DNA from: an uncultured Bacilli bacterium
GTDB lineage: Bacteria; Bacillota_I; Bacilli_A; RF39; UBA660
Direction of reading: 5' to 3'
Assembly (NCBI GenBank): GCA_947625715.1
Contig: CANQPR010000064.1
Location: 1 to 8,085 of the forward strand
DNA: 8,085 nucleotides
Shown here in pieces: positions 1 to 5,588 of this stretch (within the stretch, counting starts at the first letter, position 1; each line of letters starts with the position of its first letter). The position numbers were made by a program, and so were the translations under genes. Under the pieces are notes generated by a model that worked only from the letters and a program-made list of their open reading frames with translations, had not been told where the DNA came from and did not search any database.

Positions 1-324
1 AATTATAATGTTTCTATTTTAAATATCAATTTTAATAAAAATGAAATAGAAAATATTGGTTATATGTTTCGAAATGACTGTTTTGATATGGTTGTTAGCA
101 TTGAAGATAGAGAGATAATTATTTCTAATTGGAAAACTGAAGAAGAAACAGCAAGCTATATAAGTTCATTGAGAAATTTTTACAAGATTAAAGAGAGTGA
201 AATTACTGGAGAATTATTTGACATAAACAATTTAAATATAGGAGATATTATTCAAATAATTCCTCAACAAAAGAACAATAAATTTGAAAAAAATACATTC
301 AAAATTTTAGAAATTGAAGCATAG
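1..324 (+). CDS. Hypothetical protein, 5'-truncated by the window edge
   Basis: The reading frame is open from the first base to a TAG stop, giving 107 visible residues. The first in-frame ATG is at 64, but the 21 codons before it are also open and end at the window edge, so the true start is probably outside and the gene is best treated as partial. The visible C-terminus is soluble, with no membrane helix or signal peptide. A charged middle part (NWKTEEETASY, then RNFYKIKESE) is followed by short beta-like stretches (IGDIIQIIP, TFKILEIEA), which suggests a small C-terminal beta-barrel or sandwich. I do not recognise a family. The stop codon lies inside the loop of an intrinsic terminator, so the gene ends its transcript or a part of it. 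A prophage or mobile-element origin is possible but nothing here proves it. High confidence that it is coding, none on function. Confidence 0.75.
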   Translation, partial: NYNVSILNINFNKNEIENIGYMFRNDCFDMVVSIEDREIIISNWKTEEETASYISSLRNFYKIKESEITGELFDINNLNIGDIIQIIPQQKNNKFEKNTFKILEIEA

Positions 325-340
325 AACTGCTTCTTTTTTT
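316..340 (+). terminator. Intrinsic terminator overlapping the stop codon of the first gene
   Basis: The arms GAAGCA (316-321) and TGCTTC (328-333) are perfect complements around a 6-nt loop that contains the TAG stop. Seven T's follow at 334-340. The stem is short (6 bp) but has three G:C pairs and an ideal T tract. Some readthrough is likely, because the next gene begins only 22 bases later and has no obvious promoter of its own. Confidence 0.65.
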
Positions 341-344
341 ATTT

Positions 345-365
345 AAGGGGGGGTTGAGCAATTTG
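345..365 (+). promoter_or_regulatory. G-rich ribosome binding site selecting a TTG start
   Basis: AAGGGGGGG (345-353) is followed by 9 bases and then TTG at 363. The run of seven G's is a variant of the usual AAGGAGG and stands out in such AT-rich DNA. It decides the start: the ATG at 367 is in another frame and stops after six codons, and the in-frame TTG at 354 touches the G run and is too close to be used. Confidence 0.6.
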
Positions 366-530
366 AATGAATTTTTTAAATTTTTGATACCACAGCTTTT
401 AAATTATTTTAGTAATAATGAAGAAATATTATTAGAATTCATTCCAAAAACTGTCATAAAAAATTATCAAAACGAAATAAAAAATTTATTTGTAAAAAAA
501 GATATAAATAGCTATTTAGTTGAAAAATAG
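363..530 (+). CDS. Small hypothetical protein (55 aa), TTG start
   Basis: The 55-residue frame starts at TTG 363 behind a strong G-rich ribosome binding site and ends at TAG 528-530. The protein begins MNEFFKFLIPQLLNYF, a mildly amphipathic helix, then has an acidic patch (SNNEEILLEF) and a Lys/Asn-rich helical C-terminus ending SYLVEK. The N-terminal helix is too short and too interrupted (IPQ) to be a secure membrane segment. No family is recognised. A hairpin shortly after the stop could end its transcript. Small size, its position just behind another unknown gene and a near-adjacent ribosome binding site would fit a prophage or mobile-element gene, but this is only a guess. The strong ribosome binding site and the uninterrupted frame are the main support for coding. 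Confidence 0.5.
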   Translation: MNEFFKFLIPQLLNYFSNNEEILLEFIPKTVIKNYQNEIKNLFVKKDINSYLVEK

Positions 531-537
531 TTGATAC

Positions 538-561
538 AAAATCCTTATAAATAAAGGTTTT
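538..561 (+). terminator. Imperfect terminator-like hairpin after the 55-aa gene
   Basis: The arms AAAATCCTTAT (538-548) and ATAAAGGTTTT (551-561) pair with one C/A mismatch and one T/G wobble around a 2-base loop, 7 bases after the stop codon. The right arm ends in TTTT. It looks like a diverged copy of the perfect hairpin at 656-680 (same AAAATCCTT/AAAGG core). With few G:C pairs and a short T tract its strength is uncertain. Confidence 0.4.
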
Positions 562-610
562 AAATACTTTTTATTAACAAAATCAACTAAAAAATAATAT
601 AAAATAGTTA

Positions 611-628
611 TTTTCGCAAGTGCGAAAA
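611..628. repeat. 18-bp palindrome with a GC core
   Basis: TTTTCGCA, a 2-base centre AG, then TGCGAAAA form a perfect inverted repeat, which extends by one further A:T pair to 610-629. It is not followed by a T tract on either strand, so it is not a typical intrinsic terminator. The form fits a dimeric repressor operator or a recombinase site, but no promoter or recombinase gene lies next to it in the window. The function is unknown. Confidence 0.5.
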
Positions 629-634
629 TGGTTG

Positions 635-697
635 GTGGTGCATCAATGACATAAAAAAATCCTTTATTTTAAAGGATTTTGAAATTCCGTGGTGCAT
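635..697. repeat. Direct repeat GTGGTGCAT flanking the central terminator
   Basis: GTGGTGCAT occurs at 635-643 and again at 689-697, 54 bases apart in the same orientation, on both sides of the hairpin at 656-680. These nine-base units are GC-rich compared with their surroundings. They could be target-site or recombination remnants, or parts of a structured RNA. I see no established family match. Confidence 0.4.
656..680. terminator. Bidirectional intrinsic terminator
   Basis: AAAATCCTTTA (656-666) and TAAAGGATTTT (670-680) form a perfect 11-bp stem with a 3-base loop. On the leftward strand the stem runs into seven U's (complement of A653-659), which suits the end of the three-gene operon. 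On the rightward strand the right arm itself ends in TTTT, which could stop readthrough from the two left-hand genes. It is the best terminator in the gap. Confidence 0.65.
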
Positions 698-715
698 TCC
701 CATATCCTGTTGTAA

Positions 716-739
716 TTAAAAAAATAGCTATTTTTTTAA
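716..739 (-). terminator. Perfect 24-bp A/T palindrome, possible first terminator of the leftward operon
   Basis: TTAAAAAAATAG at 716-727 is mirrored exactly by 728-739. The centre is AGCT and the arms are runs of seven A's and seven T's. As leftward RNA it would give an A/U hairpin ending in a U run about 60 bases after the last stop codon. It lacks a G:C-rich stem, so it may be a weak terminator or only a DNA palindrome. Confidence 0.4.
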
Positions 740-800
740 AAACGATTTATTTTTCTCAAATTTTAGTCTTCTTAAAATAAAATATAAATATTTAAATTTG

Positions 801-1322
801 TTAATATTTAATTTTTTTACAAAAACCACGTTTGAAAATTCTCAATAAAAAGGAATAATGCCAATTTAATGTCCAATATTCATATTGATGTTCTGCAAAA
901 ATAAGTTCTTTTTGTAAATATAGTTTATTCAATTTATTTATATTATTTTGTAATAAAATGTATTTATCTTGTAAATACTTGCTATTAAAAGTAGCATTAT
1001 CTAATTGATATCTTATGGTATTTAAAATATCATATTTAATATTATTATCTTTGTAATCTACATATAAAATACATTTTTTTAATAATGTTTTATATGCTAA
1101 ATAAGAATCTTTATGAATATCATTTAAATTAGTTAATATAACTAAAACTAATATTTGATAAATAGTAAAACATAGTATTATTCTTTCTATCAATTCAAAA
1201 TTATCACATATATCTTTAATATAAGTTGACAAATATGCAAATGATATAGAAACACCAAAAACCTCTACAACATATAAAATAATTTGCCAAATAGTTTTTG
1301 TAATAACAAATAATTTTTTCAT
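801..1322 (-). CDS. Small protein with two membrane helices, last gene of the restriction operon
   Basis: This 173-aa protein has two hydrophobic segments, at about residues 11-33 and 46-66, with only a short loop between them. A cytoplasmic-looking helical part of about 105 residues follows, rich in Lys, Asn, Leu and Tyr, and likely forms a coiled coil around 112-140. An aromatic stretch lies near the end (HQYEYWTLNWHY, 145-156), followed by a basic tail (RIFKRGFCKK). Glu20 sits inside the first membrane helix, which is unusual and could line a pore or a helix contact. The ATG overlaps the last base of the upstream TAA stop (TAATG), with AAAGGG 8 bases before it, so translation is coupled to the restriction enzyme. 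No family is recognised with confidence. Two N-terminal helices plus a helical cytoplasmic part recall SLATT-type two-helix membrane effectors of defence systems, but this is inference from topology only. There is no signal peptide with a cleavage site. Confidence 0.8.
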   Translation of the reverse strand: MKKLFVITKTIWQIILYVVEVFGVSISFAYLSTYIKDICDNFELIERIILCFTIYQILVLVILTNLNDIHKDSYLAYKTLLKKCILYVDYKDNNIKYDILNTIRYQLDNATFNSKYLQDKYILLQNNINKLNKLYLQKELIFAEHQYEYWTLNWHYSFLLRIFKRGFCKKIKY

Positions 1323-4099
1323 TATTTATTCCCTTTACTAGTTAATTCTACATATAATTTCATTAATTCTGCAACGCAGTCCGATTCTGTCATTTTTCTC
1401 CAATTAAATCCATAAGCTTCCATAACAGCCTTATCATTTTCTTGATGAGCTTTTCTTAATTCTGGTGGCATTGTTAATTCATCATATAAATCGGCTAGTG
1501 AACTATTTGGATATTTTGCCCTAGCATCTAAAATGGATTGAGCCGTTTTTTCAATTTTTTCTTTTTGTTCTTTAGTCGGATTAGGCCACACAAAACTATT
1601 ATAAACTAAATTGGAATATCTATAATCGGATTTTAATCTTCCCGCAACTACTCTCATCCAAGCATTATGAATATTAGACGTTAATATACCAAAATCATAA
1701 ATTTTAGCATTTGGAATTAATTGAACAGAATCATTTGCAATAATTTCCCCATCCATAAAACCTATCGGGATATATCTTCTTCTTTCTGAAGATACTCTTG
1801 GTATTAAGATAAAATCTTTTGCATTATATCTATTAGCTTCCCATAATAATGGTGTCTGAGCTAATAATCTAGTTTGTTCCTTTTTACTTTCTAATCTAAA
1901 ATTAATTACATTTTGAATTCTTTCTCTTAAATCGTTATTATTTCTATACTCATTTGGTTCGACATTATATAACCATATACAATATCTAGGAATTCTATTG
2001 ATGAATTCGCGTGACCCTATATATTCTTTTATAAATTTACTTAAATTTGGATTTCTTGTTACAAAATTATTTTTTTCTTCTTCTGAAAAACTATAATTAC
2101 CATTATCACAAGGAGAACTACCTCTAATCATTTTAGTAACGTTACTTATAGGCTTATTGAAACTTTCTATAAAAACATTATCAGCATCAATTAAGTAAGC
2201 GTTAATATTTTTTACAATTTTCATTCTATTATTTTCAAATATTTTTTTCGAATTACTATTTTTATATGAGAATCCCACTATTATGCAATGTACATGAGCT
2301 TTTAAGCTAGCTTCACTATCCCAAATAAATGTCCTATGAGCAAAATTAATTGTAATACCTCTATTCATTAAATATTTCCATAAAATTGCAGGTTGTTCGC
2401 CTTGACAAATAGAATTTGTAGAAACAAATGCACAATCAATAGTTGTATTATGCATATAATCGCTTGCTATTTTATACCAGCATGTAACATAATCTAAATC
2501 TCCACATTTATCTAAACTATTAAATATTTTGAAAATTTCTTCCTTTTGAGTTTTAGACATATTAGATGCTCCAATAAATGGTGGATTACCCATAATATAA
2601 TTACATTTAGTGTTTTGTATAACATTATTCCAATCTATTCTTAAAGCATTTGCTTCAACAATATTCTCATAAGTTTCTAGTGGTAAGAAATCTTCCAAAT
2701 TACTAGCAAATGAAATAATTTTTCTTGTCTCATTATACATTTGAGCTTCTGCAATCCAAAGAGCTGTTTTTGCAACCTTAACTGCAAAATCATTTATTTC
2801 TATGCCATAGAATTGCTGAATAGATACTTTAATAAGACCGTCTATATCTAGCATCATACTTCCATGAGACATTGCATCTAATGCTTCATTTTCTAATCTT
2901 CTCAAAGATAAATAAGTTTCTGTTAAGAAATTACCAGAACCACAAGCTGGATCTAAAAAGTTTAGTGATGCAATATAACTTTGAAATTCAGATAATTTTT
3001 GATTTCTTAATTTTTCTTGCTTATAACTTTCAGCTTCATTTAATTTTTCTCTTAATTCATTTAAAAATAACGGATCAATTACTTTATGAATATTTTCAAT
3101 AGATGTATAATGCATACCTCCAGACCTTCTTGTTTCTGGATTTAACGTTGATTCAAATACAGCACCAAATATAGTTGGAGAAATTTCAGACCAATCAAAA
3201 TCGTCTGATGCTTTTGCTAAAAGTGTTTCTTTTATTTCTTCTGTAAAAGTTGGAATTTCTATATTTTCATTTGAAAATAATCCACCATTAACATAAGGAA
3301 ACTGATTTAATTCTTCTTCTAAATATGGATCCCTTTTATCAAGAGGAGTATCTAATATTTTAAATAATTTTATTAAACTTTCTCTCATTAATGTTAAATC
3401 ATTGTATTTTGCCAAATAATCGTGAAAAATATTTTTTCTTCCAAATAATCCAGCATCTTCTGCATATAAACAAAACACTAGTCTAACACAAAGCTCATTT
3501 AAATCTTTTTGAGATTGTTCATTAGATAAATCCCTATATTGCTTTGAAAAAGAATCATAAAGTTTTCCAACGAGCTCACCAGCCTTAAATGATAGTTCTT
3601 CTTCTTTTTTTAAATGCTCATTTTTAGAATCTACTATAAATGATAATCTATAATATTCTTTTTCTAAATCTTTTAATAAGATTTCTTCTGGCTCACCATT
3701 TGGATTGTTCATATCATAAACTAAAAATGATTTAAAATTACAGGTTATTACATATCTAGGATGCTTTGATACAGGCAATTCCATAATATATCTTTTGGCT
3801 TGTTGAAATGGATTTAGTAAAGAACCATCTGATTGTTTGATTGCTTTTCTTAAATCTTTGTCAATAGATTTCTGCTCTATTAAAATTTTTGTTGAAGGAA
3901 TATATCCATCTATAAACCCTGTTGATTTATCAATATGTACAGTATCTTCAAACTCAATAAAATTAATTGGATTTTCTACTCCTAAAACATTACCTAATAA
4001 ATCTATCCAATATTTTTGAGATTCTCCCTTTTCATATCCTTTATCCTTCCAAAATTCTGCAAATGCTTTTGCATTTTTCCTTCGTTCCAAATCAGTCAT
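1322..4099 (-). CDS. MmeI-like type IIL restriction-modification enzyme (nuclease and adenine methyltransferase in one chain)
   Basis: Enzymes of this family methylate an adenine in one strand of a short asymmetric site with S-adenosylmethionine and cut unmodified DNA at a fixed distance from it. Numbered from the chosen ATG (925 aa), the order is as follows. The N-terminal PD-(D/E)xK nuclease has Asp64 and Glu75-Gln-Lys77. A helical spacer runs to about 330 with a GGMHYTS motif. The Rossmann methyltransferase has the SAM motif DPACGSGNF (383-391) and the catalytic NPPF (505-508). The target-recognition region lies roughly at 620-850 and includes SERRRYIPIGF. The end has the family signature MPPELRKAH starting near 877. 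The length fits full MmeI-type enzymes and all catalytic motifs are intact. MmeI itself has nine residues between Asp and Glu (as I recall) and this one has ten. ATG 4099 is preferred over the upstream GTG 4108, because AAGGAAG lies 8 bases before the ATG and abuts the GTG. It overlaps the regulator gene by 8 nt. The recognition site cannot be read from the sequence. Confidence 0.9.
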   Translation of the reverse strand: MTDLERRKNAKAFAEFWKDKGYEKGESQKYWIDLLGNVLGVENPINFIEFEDTVHIDKSTGFIDGYIPSTKILIEQKSIDKDLRKAIKQSDGSLLNPFQQAKRYIMELPVSKHPRYVITCNFKSFLVYDMNNPNGEPEEILLKDLEKEYYRLSFIVDSKNEHLKKEEELSFKAGELVGKLYDSFSKQYRDLSNEQSQKDLNELCVRLVFCLYAEDAGLFGRKNIFHDYLAKYNDLTLMRESLIKLFKILDTPLDKRDPYLEEELNQFPYVNGGLFSNENIEIPTFTEEIKETLLAKASDDFDWSEISPTIFGAVFESTLNPETRRSGGMHYTSIENIHKVIDPLFLNELREKLNEAESYKQEKLRNQKLSEFQSYIASLNFLDPACGSGNFLTETYLSLRRLENEALDAMSHGSMMLDIDGLIKVSIQQFYGIEINDFAVKVAKTALWIAEAQMYNETRKIISFASNLEDFLPLETYENIVEANALRIDWNNVIQNTKCNYIMGNPPFIGASNMSKTQKEEIFKIFNSLDKCGDLDYVTCWYKIASDYMHNTTIDCAFVSTNSICQGEQPAILWKYLMNRGITINFAHRTFIWDSEASLKAHVHCIIVGFSYKNSNSKKIFENNRMKIVKNINAYLIDADNVFIESFNKPISNVTKMIRGSSPCDNGNYSFSEEEKNNFVTRNPNLSKFIKEYIGSREFINRIPRYCIWLYNVEPNEYRNNNDLRERIQNVINFRLESKKEQTRLLAQTPLLWEANRYNAKDFILIPRVSSERRRYIPIGFMDGEIIANDSVQLIPNAKIYDFGILTSNIHNAWMRVVAGRLKSDYRYSNLVYNSFVWPNPTKEQKEKIEKTAQSILDARAKYPNSSLADLYDELTMPPELRKAHQENDKAVMEAYGFNWRKMTESDCVAELMKLYVELTSKGNK

Positions 4100-5444
4100 T
4101 GTTTTCACTTCCTTTATTTATTACAATCCATTTTCCATTTTTATCTGCACCAATTCTTTTTATATACTCATTTTCTACTAAATGCTTTATATGATTTCTT
4201 ATTGTTCTAGCTGTTACTCCTAATAGTTTTGCCATTTCATCTTGAGTAATATTAGGACTATCTTCTACTAATTTAATAATTCCTATTTGTACATTTGTTA
4301 ATTCCATATTTGAATAGGAAATTTTTCTAACTTCTTTTGAAGATTTGTTATACTTAAATTCATTTTGATTATATTTAATACTTACTCTTATAAAATGAGG
4401 AAAAAAGTTATAAATACTTTTATCATATTTTTTCAAGATTCTTCTTATTCCAGTACCTAAATGTTCAACAAGTTCTAAATCGTGAAATACTCTCATTAAC
4501 TCTGGATTTTTTGGTGCTGAATAGCCTTCTAAAAATTCTTCTTCTGTAAATTCACTTTGTATTCCACCAAAGGAAGATATTTCTAACCTATCACTAAAAA
4601 ATTCAAATTTAGGGGGATATTCTGTTGCCCAATCATTATGAACAATAGCATTGATTATAACCTCCCTTACTGCATTATAATCATACATTGGTTGTTCTTT
4701 TCTTTCTGGATAAGTTATTTTAGCATATATTTTATTTTCAGTTCTAAATTTTTCTAAAACTCTGTAGGTTGCTTTAACTAGTGAACAATAACCAAATTCA
4801 TAATTTTCCATTAACTCATCAACATCATCGCCTACATACTTTGCCACTTTAATTGAAGCGCTATTTTCATCAGCTAAAAGATAAGCCACATAATTATATT
4901 TTCCATCTTTTGTATAAAATCCTAATTGTTTTTCAAAATTATCTCCAATCTCAAAACCTTTTTCAACATAATATATTTTTAAATCTCTAAAAGTTAAATC
5001 TTGTCTTGGAGATATAATATTTTTTAGTGAATTTTTAGTTCTTTCTCTAAACATTTTATTTATTAAATGTTCATCCATTTTTTCGTTAGAACTACCAACT
5101 CTTATAAAACAACTATCAGGAGTCATACCCATGCCTTTTATATGATAGGGAGTTTCATATCCTTTAGCAATTGTTATTTTCAAATATTTTTTGTTATTTT
5201 TTTCTAAAGTTTCTATATCAAATAAGCCTAAAACTGATGGTTCAATATTTGAAATTATTAAATCTTTAACTTTTCTTTGTAGAAAATCAATATTATTTTT
5301 TAAGCCGATAATATTACCATTATCATCTATACCAATATAGATGTTACCACCATCTTTATTTAAAAAAGCTATAACTGATTCTTCTAAATCATCAACCAAT
5401 TTGACTTTAAATTCAGTTCTTGAGTTTTCAATAGTTTCTATCAT
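4092..5444 (-). CDS. AlbA_2 (Schlafen-fold) / GHKL-ATPase-like / winged-HTH transcriptional regulator
   Basis: This 450-aa protein belongs to the COG2865 type, often labelled 'divergent AAA_4', 'RecG-related' or 'putative transcriptional regulator', and often found in restriction-modification loci. The AlbA_2 domain covers about 5-130, with the TEFK start (10-13) and the diagnostic FLNKDGGNIYIGID (27-40). A central region follows. A histidine-kinase-like ATPase part spans about 255-350, with an N-box-like VREVIINAIVHND (259-271), DRLEISSFGG (285-294) and GTGIRR (330-335). A C-terminal winged HTH lies at about 380-440 (ITQDEMAKLLGVTARTIRNHI, recognition helix near 409-420). It is first in the operon and divergent from the RloC-like gene, so it is well placed to sense a state and control both units, perhaps through the tandem repeats upstream. 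ATG 5444 is chosen because GGAGG lies 6 bases before it; an in-frame ATG ten codons upstream would begin inside the promoter -10 region. Family confidence is high; the ligand and the sign of regulation are unknown. Confidence 0.88.
   Translation of the reverse strand: MIETIENSRTEFKVKLVDDLEESVIAFLNKDGGNIYIGIDDNGNIIGLKNNIDFLQRKVKDLIISNIEPSVLGLFDIETLEKNNKKYLKITIAKGYETPYHIKGMGMTPDSCFIRVGSSNEKMDEHLINKMFRERTKNSLKNIISPRQDLTFRDLKIYYVEKGFEIGDNFEKQLGFYTKDGKYNYVAYLLADENSASIKVAKYVGDDVDELMENYEFGYCSLVKATYRVLEKFRTENKIYAKITYPERKEQPMYDYNAVREVIINAIVHNDWATEYPPKFEFFSDRLEISSFGGIQSEFTEEEFLEGYSAPKNPELMRVFHDLELVEHLGTGIRRILKKYDKSIYNFFPHFIRVSIKYNQNEFKYNKSSKEVRKISYSNMELTNVQIGIIKLVEDSPNITQDEMAKLLGVTARTIRNHIKHLVENEYIKRIGADKNGKWIVINKGSENND
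4100..4114 (-). promoter_or_regulatory. Ribosome binding site setting the methyltransferase start
   Basis: AAGGAAG (complement of 4108-4114) lies 8 bases before ATG 4099 and inside the last codons of the regulator gene. A GTG at 4108 would extend the protein by three residues but leaves no spacing, so the ATG is the better start. The placement implies translational coupling. Confidence 0.7.
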
Positions 5445-5455
5445 TTCACACCTCC
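5445..5455 (-). promoter_or_regulatory. Canonical ribosome binding site of the regulator gene
   Basis: GGAGG (complement of 5451-5455), then TGTGAA, then ATG at 5444. This settles the start at 5444 rather than the in-frame ATG at 5474, which overlaps the promoter -10 box and has no ribosome binding site. Confidence 0.85.
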
Positions 5456-5472
5456 AATTATTTGCTAAATTC

Positions 5473-5478
5473 ATTATA
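5473..5478 (-). promoter_or_regulatory. Leftward promoter -10 box (TATAAT) of the restriction operon
   Basis: A perfect TATAAT reads leftward here, with a start point expected near 5466 and a leader of about 22 nt. No good -35 hexamer exists 16-18 bases upstream: that position is occupied by the tandem TACTAGGAAA repeats (leftward reading). The promoter is therefore likely to be controlled by a protein bound to those repeats. Confidence 0.6.
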
Positions 5479-5483
5479 CTATA

Positions 5484-5528
5484 TTTCCTAGTATTTTCCT
5501 AGTAAATTTCCTAGTAAATTTCCTAATA
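5484..5528. repeat. Four tandem operator-like repeats (TTTCCTAGTA)
   Basis: TTTCCTAGTA occurs at 5484-5493, 5495-5504 and 5507-5516, with a one-base variant TTTCCTAATA at 5519-5528. The period is 11, 12 and 12 bases, near one helical turn, so bound proteins would sit roughly on one face. The array fills the -35 zone of the leftward promoter and ends just before the presumed -35 zone of the rightward one, so one protein could control both. The winged-HTH regulator encoded next door is the natural candidate. Units this short, with almost no spacers, are not a CRISPR array. Confidence 0.75.
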
Positions 5529-5531
5529 AAC

Positions 5532-5560
5532 TTTATTTATTTGTTAAAAAATGGTAAAAT
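5532..5560 (+). promoter_or_regulatory. Rightward extended -10 promoter of the RloC-like gene
   Basis: TGG followed by TAAAAT (5552-5560) is an extended -10 box. The -35 position 17 bases upstream holds only TTTATT (5532-5537), a poor match, and lies directly beside the last tandem repeat. The start point would be near 5567, about 22 bases before the ATG. Weak consensus and the adjacent repeats suggest low or regulated expression, as expected for a toxic nuclease. Confidence 0.45.
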
Positions 5561-5575
5561 ATATTTAATTTTCTT

Positions 5576-5588
5576 AGGTGGTGAAGTA
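5576..5588 (+). promoter_or_regulatory. Ribosome binding site setting the RloC-like start
   Basis: AGGTGG (5576-5581) lies 7 bases before ATG 5589. The frame is open back to a TTG at 5541, but that start would lie within the promoter and has no ribosome binding site, so the extra 16 residues are very unlikely to be translated. Confidence 0.75.

Larger units (their letters stand above)
531..800. other. Gene-free, palindrome-rich region between convergent units
   Basis: No frame here has a credible start plus ribosome binding site. The region holds an imperfect hairpin (538-561), an 18-bp GC-containing palindrome (611-628), a 9-base direct repeat (635 and 689), a perfect bidirectional terminator (656-680) and a 24-bp A/T palindrome (716-739). 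A palindrome core, AAATAGCTATTT, appears at 722-733 and also at 506-517 inside the small upstream gene, with a near copy AAAATAGTTATTTT at 601-614. From about 740 to 800 it is plain AT-rich 3' flank of the leftward operon with nothing distinct. Confidence 0.6.

Noticed and set aside
630..682. T-box-like leader (GGTGGT followed by a terminator hairpin)
   Set aside because: The conserved T-box core GGTGGTACCGCG is not matched beyond GGTGGT, there is no upstream stem with a specifier loop, and no amino-acid gene follows.
675..760. Leftward peptide frame containing GYGNAPRNF
   Set aside because: About 24 codons with no start codon or ribosome binding site and no recognised family; it may be chance or a gene remnant, too weak to annotate.
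2872..3102. Rightward 76-aa open frame
   Set aside because: It lies wholly inside the methyltransferase gene on the other strand, has no ribosome binding site and encodes a low-complexity Leu/Phe/Ile-rich string typical of antisense to AT-rich coding DNA.
3837..4210. Three rightward open frames of 60-75 aa at 3837-4019, 3967-4194 and 4016-4210
   Set aside because: They are antisense to the start of the methyltransferase and the end of the regulator gene, overlap one another, have no ribosome binding site and have compositions typical of shadow frames.
4092..5444. RecG-like helicase
   Set aside because: Database labels of this family often say so, but no helicase motifs are visible; the AlbA_2 and HTH parts argue for a regulator.
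5484..5528. CRISPR array
   Set aside because: Units are 10 bases with spacers of one or two bases; a CRISPR array needs repeats of roughly 25-40 bases and unique spacers of similar size.
5541..5588. Upstream TTG start for the RloC-like gene
   Set aside because: It lies inside the promoter with no ribosome binding site, whereas ATG 5589 has AGGTGG at 7 bases and begins at the usual AAA_13 N-terminus (MKIKEIEI).
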